Source: Aporrectodea caliginosa (Eukaryota > Annelida > Clitellata > Crassiclitellata > Lumbricidae). From it: 64,000 nt of DNA. The stretch spans positions 248,001 through 312,000 of the forward strand of contig JACEVL010000430.1 in the NCBI GenBank assembly GCA_020284085.1. The letters run 5' to 3'. A program made the position numbers and the translations under genes. Positions 23,275 to 35,425 of this stretch are shown here, in pieces (within the stretch, counting starts at the first letter, position 1; each line of letters opens with the position of its first letter). Under the pieces are notes generated by a model. It was given only the letters and a program-made list of their open reading frames with translations, was not told the DNA's origin and did no database searches.

Positions 23275-26200
23275 CTGAAATGAAAACGAACAAAGTCAAT
23301 TTCAGTAAATGGCAACTCCAAACACTGTCTCAATAATTACGGAGCTAAAAATTAGACGAAAAAAAGGAGATAAAAGTTCAAAGTAAACAAGAAGATATCA
23401 CATGCACACCTAGAAGGAGTTTCCTTAGAAGAGCTACTCCATAACTGTGCAATTATGATCACGATTTATATAGCACTCGTACAAGGTGCTCCTGAACTTA
23501 ACGACAATACATCACTACAATTGAGTAAAATGGTCTTCAAGTGGCACAGAAAGCAGAAGTTTATGTTGCAGATTGCATTAAGGTGACTTGCTGTATAAAG
23601 CTCCTTTCCGTTTTTTTAAAGCACTGCACATGCGACTATGTATCTAATCGATCCAAACTAGTGTGCAATTGAAATTGTTTGCTGAACACAGTTGCAAAGG
23701 GAAACTTGAGAGTCAGGTAATTATTAGTAATCTATACATCATCTTTATTATGTATTTATTTTATTTTGTCTAGCATTTGTGTATACATCACGATACGTAA
23801 GCACATATTCATGTAGTGCCTCCACAAGAAAACTCATCACAGGTTGGAACTATGCGACACTGAATTCCAACAATAAACAAAAGTGCTATACAAATACCTT
23901 GTTAAAATGCATTTCAACAATGTACATATAGTTGAAATATAGCAGTACGGATTCGACCAAGGAATCCCTACAAGGACTCAATCATGTACCAAATATACTT
24001 GAAACCTTGGTCACATTGGTTAATCAAATACGAAGTATACCACCCACCCTGAAGAAGGCTTGAACCCAAATTCTCTGCTCCCAGACAAATGCACTGCATG
24101 AAACTGTTCCCGATACTGAAGTTACTGCGGACATTAACACTCATCTCTCGCCCCTTCCAAATTGCATACGCACACTAGCCTCACCTCTGGTTCCATGATT
24201 TAAGGGATTTTTGATCTGGCTTTTCCAATGGATTATTGATGGCAATTTCACTTGAAGTACCCACTGACTGACATCTCGGACATTTATGATACGGCACTAT
24301 AGAAGTCATTGTTCTAGATTAGACTTTAAACTCAGTTAATATGATTTACAACAAGAAAAGTATCATTTAGGGCATCATTTTTCATTTCTCACGTTCGTTA
24401 ATAATTGATGTGTTAATTAAGCATATTCTAACCATCGGTGCAAGGTGTGAGCATGCGGGTAGCAGCGTCATACTTCCATCCTTGCATCACAGCAGCTGTG
24501 AAAGTAAACAAAATCACAAAGTAAGCGAATGTCATCACAGATAATTTTTTACCCAAGGTAAGTGTAATCCCTCAGGACAAAAAAGTTCTGTCATTGGGTC
24601 CTTGGAAAGTCAGGCCTTGTCCTCCACAACATCACTGAATGTGCCTCAAAATGCTAAGACGTGGGATACGTATGGGAAGGCGCTTGAAACTGACCTCACA
24701 TTACTCCACAGATATTATTAGGCAATAACATAGTGCTCATTAATTAATTAATTAACCTCTGGTAGCTGGAAAAATCTTTAATAATTTGTGAATTGAGGTA
24801 AAAGAAAGGATGAACAGAAACAAGATTAGTAATGAAAAACTGTTTTCATACAGCATTTCACACTGTCAGATAAAGCCGGATTCACCATATTGCTTGGCGG
24901 CTTGGGCCTTTGTGTGACCCAGTCTTCATCCCAGCAAACATTTATCAATTCCTCCGATTAAGATTCTAAATAGCCTTCTCATTTAACAATCACAGCAAAT
25001 AATTAAACAGATAATTATAATTAGCAACTTCTGTAGCACCGGAGTCTAATGCACAAAGCGTCACACAATGGCGCACTTAAATCAGATCAATACCCAGTCA
25101 GGTTCAATACCCAGAAATGGTTATTCACTGTCCGCACAGTGATATTGTTGTTAATGAAACAAAAAATTAGAACTATAAATAAACCATTTTGTTAAGTAAA
25201 ATGAGAATAAAAAGTAGGAATTTGTTCAAAACTACTGTATAACTGAACTAGAAACAATGATTCATCTTCAAGAACGAAATTATGAGTGAAATCAGAAATT
25301 ACTTTCTAAACTAAGATTACTACATTATTTTTTTATGGTGTGTAAGAATGATTGGTCCAAGCGCTTGCCTTGCAACGTGGTGTATGGGTTAAAGTCTGCT
25401 CTACTGAGACATTTGTGGGGCGCAGTGGTGTAGGGGTATGTTCGGTGCCTTGCAGCCGGAGGGTTGCGGGTTCGAATCCACCTCAAGCCGCCGCGTAGGG
25501 ACCCTGGGCAAGTCCTTCACTTGCAATTGCTCAAGCGTTTCGGCGTGAAACTCCGATTCAGTGTCCGCGCTGTAGTCGGGAGCGCCTCTGAGTAGAAATC
25601 TTGAAGGGGCGCAATATAAATATCTGAAATGAATGAAAATGAAATGAATTTGCTGTGTAGGGACCTTAGGCAAGTCCTTCACTCACAACTTCGATTGATG
25701 ATTGGTAATTAGATAGTGGAGTTTACTAAATGAATAATAATGTTTAACAACGAGTTGTCACAGGCCTAAGTCAGTTTGTCTGTGGAATATTTTGCAGGGT
25801 GTTGCTTGTGGTAGCCAACAGCACAAGTGAACCTCTGGGCACAAGCCTAATTACTGGGAAATCTGCATTTCACTCTGTGATAGTCTCAGCCTTTTTGGGT
25901 GGGGAGGTTCCTTCATCCGACATCCTACGACCTACATGTACCCCTCGGTGCTTAGAGTGCATTGTATGGAGGTGCACTTAAAAAATAATGTACACCTGTG
26001 TTTTATGGAGATGTACTTAATGAAAACAATGCACACTTATGTACATGTTGAATGTGTCACAATTAATAATAATAATATGTAAATAAATCCAACTTATGTA
26101 GTGCCACAATACAGCCCTCAAGGTATCAATGAAAGCAATGTGCACTTATGTATGTTTTGTCGAGATGCACTTAATGAAAGGAATGTACACTTACTTATGT

Positions 26201-29200
26201 GCATGTTTTATGGAGATGTACATATGTACATAATGAAAGAAATGTACACTTGTTTTATGGAGATGTACTTAATGAAAGAAATGTACACTTATGTACACAT
26301 TTTACGCAAATGTACTTAATGAAAGAGACAATGTGCATGGCAACTTCAATTCACCTTCGACGGCTTCGTTGACTGGCAGACCGGTAACCGCAGAGAAATC
26401 ACTGGCACCAATGCAAGAATAGGCGCGAGTGACCAAAGTGAATGCACGCTTCCTGGAGGCATCTATTGTTAACAAACAATACATTCATAAATTAATACAT
26501 GCTGCCTTTTGTTGTTTTTCTGACAGATTTAATAATAGTCAGTAAACAATACACTAATTAACACATTAAATAATAATATTAAATAGCATGTTAATACATT
26601 AATTAAAACGAAATGTTTTAATATATACTTGCTTCTTCAGCTGTTGTCGCAATTAATAGTAGGGATCTTGAAGGGGTGCTATATAAATTTTGATTCATTG
26701 ATAATAATAATAACAAGAATAAAATATTAAAGTAAATAAATCCAAGAGCATCTATGATGCCACAGTATAGCCTTCATGGCATTAGTTGACAGTTGTTATT
26801 AAGAAGTCATTGTCTGTAACAAATCAGAGGTTAAGTCCAGCCAAAGCCAAGAGGAAAAAGACAAAATTACCCGAATATATATGCACCAATCTAGACACAA
26901 CTCAACCAGCCCTAGTTCTTAATGTTTCGTGTCGCCGAGTTCCAATATTAGGCTATATTCAATTTCAGTTCATTCATTCATTCCTTACTAAGATTTATAT
27001 AGCGCCCCTTCAAGGTTACTACTCAGGAGCGCTCCTGACCCCAACACAGCTGAAAAAAACAATTTTGAGGCAAGAATAGAAAGATTCAGAATGGATTCTG
27101 GGATGCAAGCACAGCGCCAAAGGGAGCCCGTTCCAGAGGGAGGGGCCAACCACTGAGAAGGCGCGATTCTGCTTAGCAGCTGTGCGAGCAAAAGGGACCA
27201 TGAGCACGCCCCGCTCAGTAGAGTGACGACCCGAAGCACCAAGGTAGGGCAGTAGAGGTCGCATAGAGAGGCGGTGGCAAGGCCCAGCAAGGACTGCCAG
27301 ACCAAAGCGATGATCCGATACGAGATCTGCTGTAGGAGGGGAGCCAATGAAGCACATCCAGCATATAAGACGGCATATGGCCAAATCTGGGAATACGTCC
27401 GCAAAGGAGTGCAGCGGAATGCAGGACCCGGTCCAGGCACCCAGACCGACAGGCTGGGAGGCCAACATAGAGTGAGCAACAGTAATCAAGTCGGACTGTG
27501 ATAAAAGAGTGGATGAGTGAAAAAGAGTGGAATATCCTCAACTCAACTACAAACACACTAAAACAGAGTAATGCATTAATTAACTTAATTTACATTTATA
27601 AGCCTTTGATCTCATTTCTTCTGAGCACTCCCTCGACACTCTCAACGTACACCCAAACACAAATGCAGCGATGAATAAAAAAACTTAGGCTTCACATCAA
27701 CGGAAAATGTGTTAAAGAATCCGAATGAATCTCGGTCAAGAGAGAGACCTCTGATGGCGTCCATGATCAGCTTCAGCGGTTCGGTCCACTCCTTCCGAAG
27801 GGACTCGTAGATGCCTGGAAAGTCCCTCTGCCACATGCGTTGTCCTACGTTCCAGACAAGATTCAGCTCTGGATAGCTCTGCAACGCACAAAATTGCAAA
27901 AACCTGTACTGCACATTATAAGTATAATTATATTACTATTATTATTACTACTGTTATTATTATTTGTTTTACCACACATTTGCATGATCGTTTGGATTAA
28001 TATACTTTCTGGAGGTCACAAGTACTGACCTTCTGGATGTTGACCCAATTACGGCTAGGTTTTAGTGCACCATTGGTATACCAGCATTTATTCGAGACCG
28101 GCTTTTAAAAGAAGCCAAGGCTTATTTAAATAATTTTGATCCCATCAGGGGCATAGCCATGAAAAATTTCAGTGGGGGTTTTAAGTTTTCAGGGGGTTTC
28201 TATTGGAAATGGTTGTATTTTCTACATTTTTAGTGTTTAATAACAGTAATGCACTTATTGGGGGGGGGTGGTTTGAACCAGTAAAACCACCCCTTAAACA
28301 TGCCCATGGACCATCCCATATCTATGGGAAGGTTGCATAGAAACCGTACCCTCACATCTGGTTTCTACCGCCCAATGAATTTCAGTTACGCTTCTCCTAC
28401 AGATAATGAAGTTTGATAACGATTTCACTGGAATTGACATTCAATTGATGCCTTTATATACATGATGATAACATTATCACATTATCATAAATAAATAAAT
28501 CAGATTTAACAATAGTCAATAAACAATACATTAATTTAATAATATTTTGTAAGCTAGGCCAGCATGGTGAGATTTTGCTCATCTGCAGGATTAAAAACAG
28601 GCTCCAATCCATCATAAGTAGGATGATCCGGAGGGGTACCTCCCCGTTGACAGCCCAACCTTTGACCAGCTGTCAGCAGGCTGATACCGATCTCCTCACA
28701 GCTGGTCTAATAAACCAAGGCAGTGCCGGATTAAGGCATGAGCTAACTAAGCCACGGCATAGGGCCCCACAAGTTCCACAACGTTTTTGAGAAATCCAGA
28801 TAAATTAAATCAAATTGTTGTAGCAAATTCCTAATTTTGAATAATTTCACATAATTTAGTTCTTTACCCTGAAACGTTTTTCAGCGCTAGCAAGTTTTAG
28901 TTACTACTTACTTCCTGAATACTGACCCTAGTCACAGAATCACACTCAGTCTGTACAGGCCTATATTTCATTAGAAAAAACCTAACTTATCATGTACAGG
29001 TACGTTTAGAACTTTGTGTTCAGATAACCGTACTTTGGTAATTAGCTCTGATTTTGAGGTTAGGGCCCCCGGAAGTCTTAATCTGGCCCTTCACCCAGGC
29101 ATGTTTTACATAAGTTGCTCCTGCAAAGGAAATCGACTACCTATGCCCTTCACCCATGGTCTCATGACAGGCTCTTAGTGGCAATAATATGAGGAAAACA

Positions 29201-31126
29201 TGTTTAGGAAGAATGCTGAACTCCTATTAATTTTTCATTTGTCCTTTGACGTCTGTACACCGGAGTGCGGCTCTCCTGCAACCGGTTTAATAACAAATTT
29301 ACCTACTTTACATGTACTTTAAACTTCAAATTTCAAAAGCGCTACTCAAAAGCTAAGAACAGGGCACCAGTTTATTCACGAGCGCTGCATCTAGTCAGAA
29401 GGGTTGTCCACAGATGTCCAGTGGAGGCTTGAGTCTGGTTGCTAGAGACCAGAGAGTGACGTAATGAAGGGTTTCAGCACCCAGGGACAAGGGTTGATGA
29501 CTGCGTCCCTTTTTAATTTTCTTGTTGACTTTTAATCGTTCTTGTCATAGAACTGTGTACCACTGGAAGCTAATTTTGCGCCTCTGGTGCTGCGCCCGGG
29601 GCGGCTGCCTCCCTCATGCCCCTCCTTCGTTACGCCACTGAGACCAGATAGAGGAGGCACTACAGAAGTAATCAGATTAGGACATCTGTAATGCGTACGC
29701 AGCCATAAGGGGCTATATAAATAATGAAATATGTACGTCAAAGTACAAATCACACTATAGTGAGAAATGTTTGTTTCCCGAGACATGCCTACCGATTTGA
29801 CGCTAGGAGGAATTCTCTTCCACAGGAACTTCGCATGAGTCCTACAAAATAAAACCCATATGAACAGTTAACTATTTCAGATTTGTTTAACTAACACTGC
29901 TTTTAACTACTTCTGAAACAGCTTAACTAGTAGGTAGTAACTACTTCTAAAAAATGAGTTAAAAGCTACTTTTTGCTAAACTAAAAGAGGAGTAATGAGT
30001 TGAACAGAAACATGGAACAGAAATTAACAAAACAATGCCACAATAAACTATATATAGCTATGTACTATATCGGGGGGGGAGCGCACTGGATAACACACTG
30101 GCATAGAGAGTGAGAGGTACCGAGTTCGAGCCCCGTAGGGCGGGCATGCTTTGTAGGTTGCTATTAGCGCCGTGTATTGCAAGCTGTCTGTTCTGTAAGT
30201 AGTTAAGACTTATGTCTCCTGTCATTTGTGATCTTGTGAATTGTTTAATTGTCATAAAATGTAAATGTACAGCGCAGTGCGTTTGTCAGGCGCTTCAATA
30301 AAGAAAAGATTATTATTATTAGATTATTATTACTTTATAAGCACAATAAATAAATAGAAAAAACATTTCAGAATTCACACGATAAGGAAATTCTGGTGTT
30401 TTACAGCATACCCGCATAAGAATGATAGTTTATAAACCAAACTGAATTCAAACAAACTAAGGAAAAATAACTATGTCATATATGAACCTCAGAGAATTTG
30501 TTATGAAACAAGATGTGGTGAAAAAATTAAACTTACAGTTCCTGTCTAAGTAAGTAAACTGCCAGCAGCTGGGCATAGACCTGAGGCTTCGTCACACATC
30601 CTGGCGACTGAAACATTTGAAAAATTAAGCCACAATTTCTTCCAAAATAATTTTCTCTCATCTTCAATCGTAAAAAGACAACAACCTTGATGATAAAGGT
30701 AAAACACTGCCTCTTAGTCTAAACAGTTTCGATTTGTGTTGTGCAAAATTCGTTTGCCACACGTTTTTCAACCATTTACTACAGATTAAATATATATCGC
30801 ATTTCTAAAATCGACAAAATCAGCTACTGAACAAATGCTAATTCAGCATGATCGGACCATACGGTTGCTATACAAAGACGTGTCCATTTAAAATTAATTT
30901 TGTAACCAGTATTTTTGACTCACCGGGTACAACAGCATACAGTGATTTGTCATCAACACTTTAGTTAAGTTAACTTTCACTTATTAAAAAAAACAAAGCA
31001 TGTAAATGCTCTTTAAAAAGAGGAAAGTAAATCTGAAAACTGGCTTACGTCCAATTCTTCCGATTCCAAATTTAACGCCAACTGATCAAAATCGAACTTT
31101 TCAGCCACAGCCACCGCAGCCGCCAT
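23195..31126 (-). CDS. CSN8: COP9 signalosome complex subunit 8 (complete, 7 exons)
   Basis: Encodes CSN8, the smallest PCI-domain subunit of the COP9 signalosome, which removes NEDD8 from cullin-RING ubiquitin ligases in nucleus and cytosol. Exons on the minus strand are 31126-31049, 30607-30537, 29841-29793, 27878-27749, 26462-26355, 24495-24433 and 23274-23195. All introns are GT-AG and all junctions keep the frame, giving 579 nt, 192 residues plus TAA. Recognisable family blocks are [63 protein letters not shown] and the C-terminal [10 protein letters not shown], all in the order known for animal CSN8. The protein is somewhat shorter than the vertebrate one (about 209 aa), mostly in the segment after GW. 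Introns carry SINEs, LINE remnants and a minisatellite. Two AATAAA signals (minus strand, 22560-22555 and 22533-22528) lie about 640 bp past the stop; which is used cannot be seen. Identity comes from remembered family sequence, not a search. Confidence 0.96.
24433..24495 (-). CDS. CSN8: CSN8 exon 6
   Basis: A 63-nt exon after TTCACAG reading [18 protein letters not shown], which matches the family GW...TRM segment. The donor is GTTAGA, phase 1. Confidence 0.9.
25417..25650 (+). mobile_element. SINE-A, near full length
   Basis: Starts GGGGCGCAGTGGTGTAGGGG (A-box region), with B box GGTTCGAATCC at about 25470, then the body and a tail GAGCGCCTCTGAGTAGAAAT, ATATAAATATCTGAAATG, GAATGAA. This is the best copy of the family in the window and lies in CSN8 intron 5. 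Confidence 0.88.
26000..26335. repeat. Degenerate tandem repeat beside CSN8 exon 5
   Basis: Units of about 45 bp with AATGTACACTT, TTTTATGGAGATGTACTTAA and TGAAAGAA. It ends about 20 bp from the exon 5 donor. Confidence 0.75.
26355..26462 (-). CDS. CSN8: CSN8 exon 5
   Basis: Reads (D)[18 protein letters not shown] and then [17 protein letters not shown], the core of the PCI winged helix. The acceptor is ACAATAG; the donor GTGAAT follows one base of the next codon. Confidence 0.94.
27000..27490 (-). mobile_element. LINE 3' fragment in CSN8 intron 4
   Basis: Minus-strand pieces in shifted frames read [53 protein letters not shown] and [11 protein letters not shown], the reverse transcriptase thumb and tail of a CR1-like LINE. 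The 3' end is the GGAGCGCTCCTGAGTAG/GAAGGGGCGCTATATAAAT tail. Several frameshifts. Confidence 0.82.
27749..27878 (-). CDS. CSN8: CSN8 exon 4
   Basis: Starts at phase 0 after TTGCAG and reads [20 protein letters not shown], then the GIYESL and IMDAIR blocks. It ends with one base of an Asp codon before GTCTCT. Confidence 0.95.
28723..29092. mobile_element. Possible degraded hAT-like element
   Basis: CAGTGCCGGATTAAGG at the left and a degraded inverse (CTTAATCTGGCCCTT) at about 29090 form an inverted pair. Flanks agree at only six of eight bases. Confidence 0.35.
29454..29640. mobile_element. hAT-like MITE, same family, copy 2
   Basis: 187 bp in CSN8 intron 3, inverted relative content to copy 1 is not needed since both ends match: GAGTGACGTAATGAAGG and CAGTGGCGTAACGAAGG. 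Perfect 8-bp duplication AGACCAGA (29446-29453, 29641-29648). Confidence 0.87.
29793..29841 (-). CDS. CSN8: CSN8 exon 3
   Basis: A 49-nt exon, too short for ORF calling. It completes the Leu codon and reads [16 protein letters not shown], the diagnostic LWKRIP block. Acceptor TTGTAG, donor GTAGGC. Confidence 0.95.
30068..30315 (+). mobile_element. SINE-B (tRNA-derived), copy 1
   Basis: A-box region GCGCACTGGATAACACACTGG, B box AGGTACCGAGTTCGAGCCCC, then TTGTAGGTTGCTATTAGCGC, a body, and the end TCAATAAAGAAAAGATTATT. In CSN8 intron 2, antisense to the gene. Confidence 0.85.
30537..30607 (-). CDS. CSN8: CSN8 exon 2
   Basis: Follows a TTTCAG acceptor and reads [20 protein letters not shown]; the donor is GTAAGT and the exon ends after two bases of a Leu codon. 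Confidence 0.95.
31049..31126 (-). CDS. CSN8: CSN8 exon 1 (start)
   Basis: Twenty-six codons from ATG at 31126-31124, beginning [16 protein letters not shown] and ending in EELD; the donor is GTAAGC and the exon ends in phase 0. This is the first ATG that leads into the family-like acidic segment. Confidence 0.93.
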
Positions 31127-31135
31127 ATTGTTAAT
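31112..31135 (-). promoter_or_regulatory. Start context with YY1-like AANATGGCGGC match
   Basis: The minus strand around the CSN8 start reads ACAATATGGCGGCTGCGG. This contains AATATGGCGGC, a match to the AANATGGCGGC motif found over the start codons of many animal housekeeping genes. Function is inferred from the motif only. Confidence 0.4.
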
Positions 31136-33290
31136 TTAGATTCCTTGATTGTTGTTGCCCTAGGCTTAATAATGCGTAGGGTTGGACTAAAATCTCGAAT
31201 ACCCTTTCGGTAATGCCGTTACATGTAACTCTTTGAAAATTTCTCAGCGCCCGCAAAGTTACATCAGGGAGACCAGATTAACCCCGGCACTATATCAAAT
31301 CAAGTCTCCACAGCTTAAACATCGACGCTTGATAAAATCAAGTCTCCACAGCTTAATCCTCTTTATCTGCGCTATGTCAAATCAAGTCTCCAATAGCTAT
31401 AGGCTCTCTTATCTGGTCGTTCCGGTCGGTACCGATGCCAGGTCAAAATCCGGGGAGGTCAAGTCTATACAAGAGGTCGTTGCATATTAACTGTTCTTTA
31501 TTAAATGCAAGAATTATTTTTCAGCAATCCAGCTTCTATTTAAGCAAGATTCTTTTCATCAATCTAGCCTATTTAAGCAAAAATTATTGTCATGAATCCG
31601 ACTTCTATTTAGAAAGAATTCTTTCCTCAATCCAACTTGTATTCGACCAACGCTGAAACCCATGCAATGAAGAATAATTAAATATTGCTGATCTTTCTTC
31701 TTTATACTTAGGCCTAGGCCTGCTCTCTTTTTTTATTGTAGGACCAATAATATTGCAAACCGCATTTTGGCATGGTTACAATTCAGTATGAACGGATGAT
31801 CACAAGTTATTACAAGAGTCGAGTTTTTAACTTAAACGACAGCCATGCAAGGCGCCCATCACGTCCTACTACTGATTTCATCAACGCCATCTAGCGAATG
31901 ATAGGCTTAGTGGACCTTTGGGAGGGTAGCGGGAATTGATCCCGCTTCTTACTGCTCTTCACGCAAGTGATGTTACCATTACTCTATGGGACCCCTTAAC
32001 TTAGGCCTACTTAAATTAAATTTAAGTTACTGAAATTAACTTTCAAGGAAACACCAAGGAAACAATGGCGTCTGTCGCCCTCCTCGACAAGAAGGCAACT
32101 GAGTGTCGTCTTTTAGCACAGAAAAGCCCCCTCAACCAATGAGCAGTGACCGTTCCCTTTCTGACCAATAACCATAACTAGGCCATGGGTGCGTTCAGCT
32201 GCGTTCTCACTGGCCTGCTAAAACAGAGGCGGCTTTCATAATGAAAAACGGGTTCTTTCCACCTTCAAACTTTTCTCGCAATTTTCTCAACTATTTCTCA
32301 ACCCAAGGACCCAAAAACACATTTCCAATGTAGTTTCGAGTCCTCGATCCGATCCTGTAAGTTTCGTCGCAAATATCGAAACTTTTGGAAATATAGATGT
32401 ATGGCCGATTTTGAGAGTCGTTTTCAGCAAGACATTTCGACGTGTTTCGCAGTCGACGTTAGACAAGGCTTGGACACATGCAAACAGTCGGTCAATGTAT
32501 TGGACTTACGTTGAACGGGCCAGAACGGCTGACTGTAAAGTCGAGGATTACCTGATTTCTGACGATGGTAGATGTTTTTCTTAAGTGGTAAGTTCATTCC
32601 GAATCATATTTTCGATGATTTTTGTCAAAATCGTGAAAAACACGTGTTGTCTAAGATTCACTTTGAACACATTTTGTCGATTTACGGTGTTTTTCAGTCT
32701 CACCATCGCCATCTAGCGAATACCATTGGGACATTCGAAGCTGATTTTGTGGTCTTTTAAGAAACTGCTCTGCCACCTGGCGAATGTAAAGGGATGTCTT
32801 TCGCATTTATTTATCTTTTGAAATTTTGAAACAGCAATATTAAATGGACGAAATCAATCTAGGACGCTAAGAAATGAAGCACAAATGTTTTCTAAAGTTT
32901 TTAAGACAGTTAATTAGCCGTGGTAAGTTTTATTTATGATTTGTTAAATTTATATAGCGCAATATGTGGCTTTCAAGACAGATGAGGGCGTGTACATATT
33001 TGTACAATGTAATGTGTACACAGCGTGTTTATGTGAACGTACACAGTCGAACGAGCTTAATGCTAATTAACACGTGCGTGTATAGGCGGGAAAGACAATC
33101 CCAGATCGTGAACAAGCTAAGTAAGGCGCTGTTCCGCGTTTCCTTGGAGCATGCTCGGAGTAAGCTGTGCGCGTAGGCTATATCTTCGTATCGTATCGTA
33201 TAAGAGAATTTGTAAAGCGCCTCTTCAGCGTGACAGCCCCGAGGAAATAAGAAAGTCTTCAAGCAACGAAGGGATGAGGGTGGGACCCCA
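31135..33290. other. Upstream flank of CSN8
   Basis: Contains repeats of ATCAAGTCTCCACAGCTTAA (31290-31400), CAAT-CCA-CTTCTATTTAAGCAA units (31500-31640), SINE-C, and CGAA-rich unique DNA at 32200-32760 with no family-like protein. No divergent gene found. Confidence 0.5.
31760..32000 (-). mobile_element. SINE-C, copy 2
   Basis: Minus strand: GGTCCCATAGAGTAATGGTA, GGGATCAATTCCCGC, CGCTAGATGGCGTTGATGAA and GGCGCCTTGCATGGCTG. Best head of the family. Confidence 0.75.
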
Positions 33291-33374
33291 ATTAAAATCT
33301 TACTACGGATTGAGGGAGGTATTGATCGAGGGAGGTGCGTACCTCCCTCAATCCGTAGGCCTAGTAAGATTTTA
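33291..33374. repeat. Imperfect hairpin-forming inverted repeat
   Basis: AAAATCTTAC-TACGGATTGAGGGAGGT on the left pairs with ACCTCCCTCAATCCGTA and GTAAGATTTT on the right, with a loop of about 20 bp. Confidence 0.8.
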
Positions 33375-33379
33375 GATTT

Positions 33380-33770
33380 TACGTATTGAGGGACTAGACA
33401 ACAGCTTTCTAAACTTGACTTTCAATTACTGACTGAGAAATTCCCTGCCTACACATACTCTTCTAGTGTTCGTGACCTGCAGGGTGTCACGCTTGACTCC
33501 TCCCTCACGTTCACGGAGCACATATCTAGGCATAACCTGACTCGCTCCTGCTTCTTTCAACTGAGGCGGCTCAGAGCCATCAGACGATCGGTCTCTTCCT
33601 CTGTCTCTTCCACCATAGTACATGCGTTTATCTGTTCCCGACTAGACTATTGCAACTCACTTCTTATGGGTTTCCCGAAACAGCGTCTTTCAATCGGTCT
33701 TAAATGCTTCAGCTAGGCTCATAGCCGGACTCCCTCTGAATAGTTATTCTTCGAGAGGCGCTGTATAAAT
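33380..33770 (+). mobile_element. LINE fragment with internal deletion
   Basis: Encodes VRDLQGVTLDSSLTFTEHIS, then FQLRRLRAIRRSV and ICSRLDYCNSLLMGFPKQR, reverse transcriptase palm/thumb blocks of a CR1-like LINE. It then jumps to the tail CTTCGAGAGGCGCTGTATAAA with the rest of the C-terminus missing. Confidence 0.78.
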
Positions 33771-33799
33771 CTACGATATATGAAATACGCTATATGAAA

Positions 33800-34705
33800 T
33801 ACGCTGCCCCAGTTATAAACACCTTTAAAACGCTTTAATCGTAGTTATAAATGCTCGCCGATCACTTTTACCGCCAGATATCTAGGTCTTTTCCGTAAAG
33901 GCAACTTCGACGTTAATAGGTCATTCACTGCTCGTAGTACCAGTCCAAAGCCTTGAGAAAGGAGGAGGTCGACGCTAATCATCTTTGTTATGACAGTGTC
34001 GTTAAACTTAACTACTGTAATTTTTATAATATAATATTCAATACGTCTCTTTATATGAAAGGCAAGGTCGACGTCAACAGACATACAATGAAATACGCTG
34101 CCCCAGTAACTGTTGAACACCTTTAAAACGCTTTTATCATAGCTATAGATGTTTGCCAATCGCGTTTAATCGCCAGATTCATCAGTTGCCAATAGCGTTT
34201 AATCGCCAGATTCATCAAACTTCCCGAACTCTTGACATAATAGGCAAGTTCGACGTCAACAGACGTTATTACACGAAATCCACTGCTCAGCCACTGCTCG
34301 TATTCTGGTAGTGCCAGTCCCAAGCCTGGAGAAAGGAGAAGGGCAACGCTAATCAGCTTTGTTATGACACAGAGTCCTTTAGCAAGTAACCAATCAACCA
34401 ATCAACCAATCAACCAACCAATCAATCAATCAATCAATCAATAGCTAGATTTGTCCACCTTTTCCTTCTCTTTACAAGAAAGGCAAGTTCAACGTCTACA
34501 GATATTATTACATGAGATCTAGTGCTCCATTAGACACCTTTAAAACGCTTGAAAAATCATCATAACTATAAATGTTTGCCGAAAGCTTTATATGTCCTAT
34601 AAACTAGCCACTACTCGTACTCTGGTAGTGCCAGTCGCAAACCTGGAAAAAGGAGGAGGGTGACGCTATAGTGATCTGTGTTTTGAAACATTGTCGTTAA
34701 ACAGC
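33800..34705 (-). repeat. Cluster of SINE-F tails with a roughly 300-bp tandem arrangement
   Basis: Three copies of a block that runs CACCTTTAAAACGC, TATAAATG(T/C)T(T/C)GCCGA, a GGCAA(C/G)TTCGACGT stretch, then (T/C)CCA(A/G)GCCT(G)GAGAAAGGA and TTATGACA-GT-GTTAAA lie about 300 bp apart. Single tails of the same family occur at 35335-35425, 42915-43005, 44365-44455, 51488-51555 and 53185-53260. Confidence 0.6.
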
Positions 34706-34734
34706 AACTAACCATAGGCCGGTATATCACCTGG

Positions 34735-34870
34735 AGAAGAATAGCAGTCCCTTACACTAGCCCTGAGGCTGCCATGGGTATGAAGTGTTAACGACTTCAT
34801 TTTCTTAGCCTCAGCATATGAGGGCGGGTGGCCAATCCTCTCCCTCACCGTCTCAGGACGCTGATGGAAA
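34735..34870 (-). mobile_element. SINE-D, 3' part
   Basis: Minus strand: GAGACGGTGAGGGAGAGGAT, GGCCACCCGCCCTCATATGC and AAGAAAATGAAGTCG; head missing. Confidence 0.6.
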
Positions 34871-35334
34871 ACGAAGACGACAGAAAACAAGAAGGAAGAA
34901 GGTACTGTAAAAGGCCAAGAAGGACGAAGAAAGAAGGCGAAAGAAGCAAAATAAAATTACATGTACTAAAGAACATTTAAAGTAAAAAGCCACGTAAATA
35001 GCATTCTAGATTACTTTTCCCAAGGACAGTAGGCCTAACTGTTATCCCTGTGATATATAACCAAGACAGGGCAGCGAAGCAAACCCAACTCCACTGCGTG
35101 AACACAGAAAAAAGCCTTCCTCCAGTCACCGCAATATAATGCAATGTAAATCTTGGGAAATTTCTCAGCGCCACACAAAAGCCACGTCAGGGAGACCAGC
35201 TTATTCACCAGCGCTATATCAAATCAAGTTTGCAATTATAGCCAGGCTGCTCTGCTCGTTCGGATGCTAGGTCAAGTAGCACAAGATGTCGCCAAGCACT
35301 AAATACTACTACATGTACATAAAATCCATGCTGC

Positions 35335-35425
35335 TTTAGGGTGATGCCAATCCACAGTCTGGAGAGAGGAGAAGGGCAACGTTTATCAATATCATCGTTA
35401 TGACACGTACAGTATCGTTAACTAC
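35335..35425 (-). repeat. SINE-F tail
   Basis: Contains GCCAATCCACAGTCTGGAGAG, GGAGAAGGGCAACG and the CGTTATGACAC...ATCGTTAAC end. Confidence 0.6.

Noticed and set aside
28138..28320. CAGGGGCATAGCCATG...CATGCCCATGG considered as a hAT-like element
   Set aside because: Ends pair poorly and the flanks give no 8-bp duplication.
32572..32760. 62-codon plus-strand frame upstream of CSN8
   Set aside because: No resemblance to a known family, and neither splice nor codon pattern supports it.
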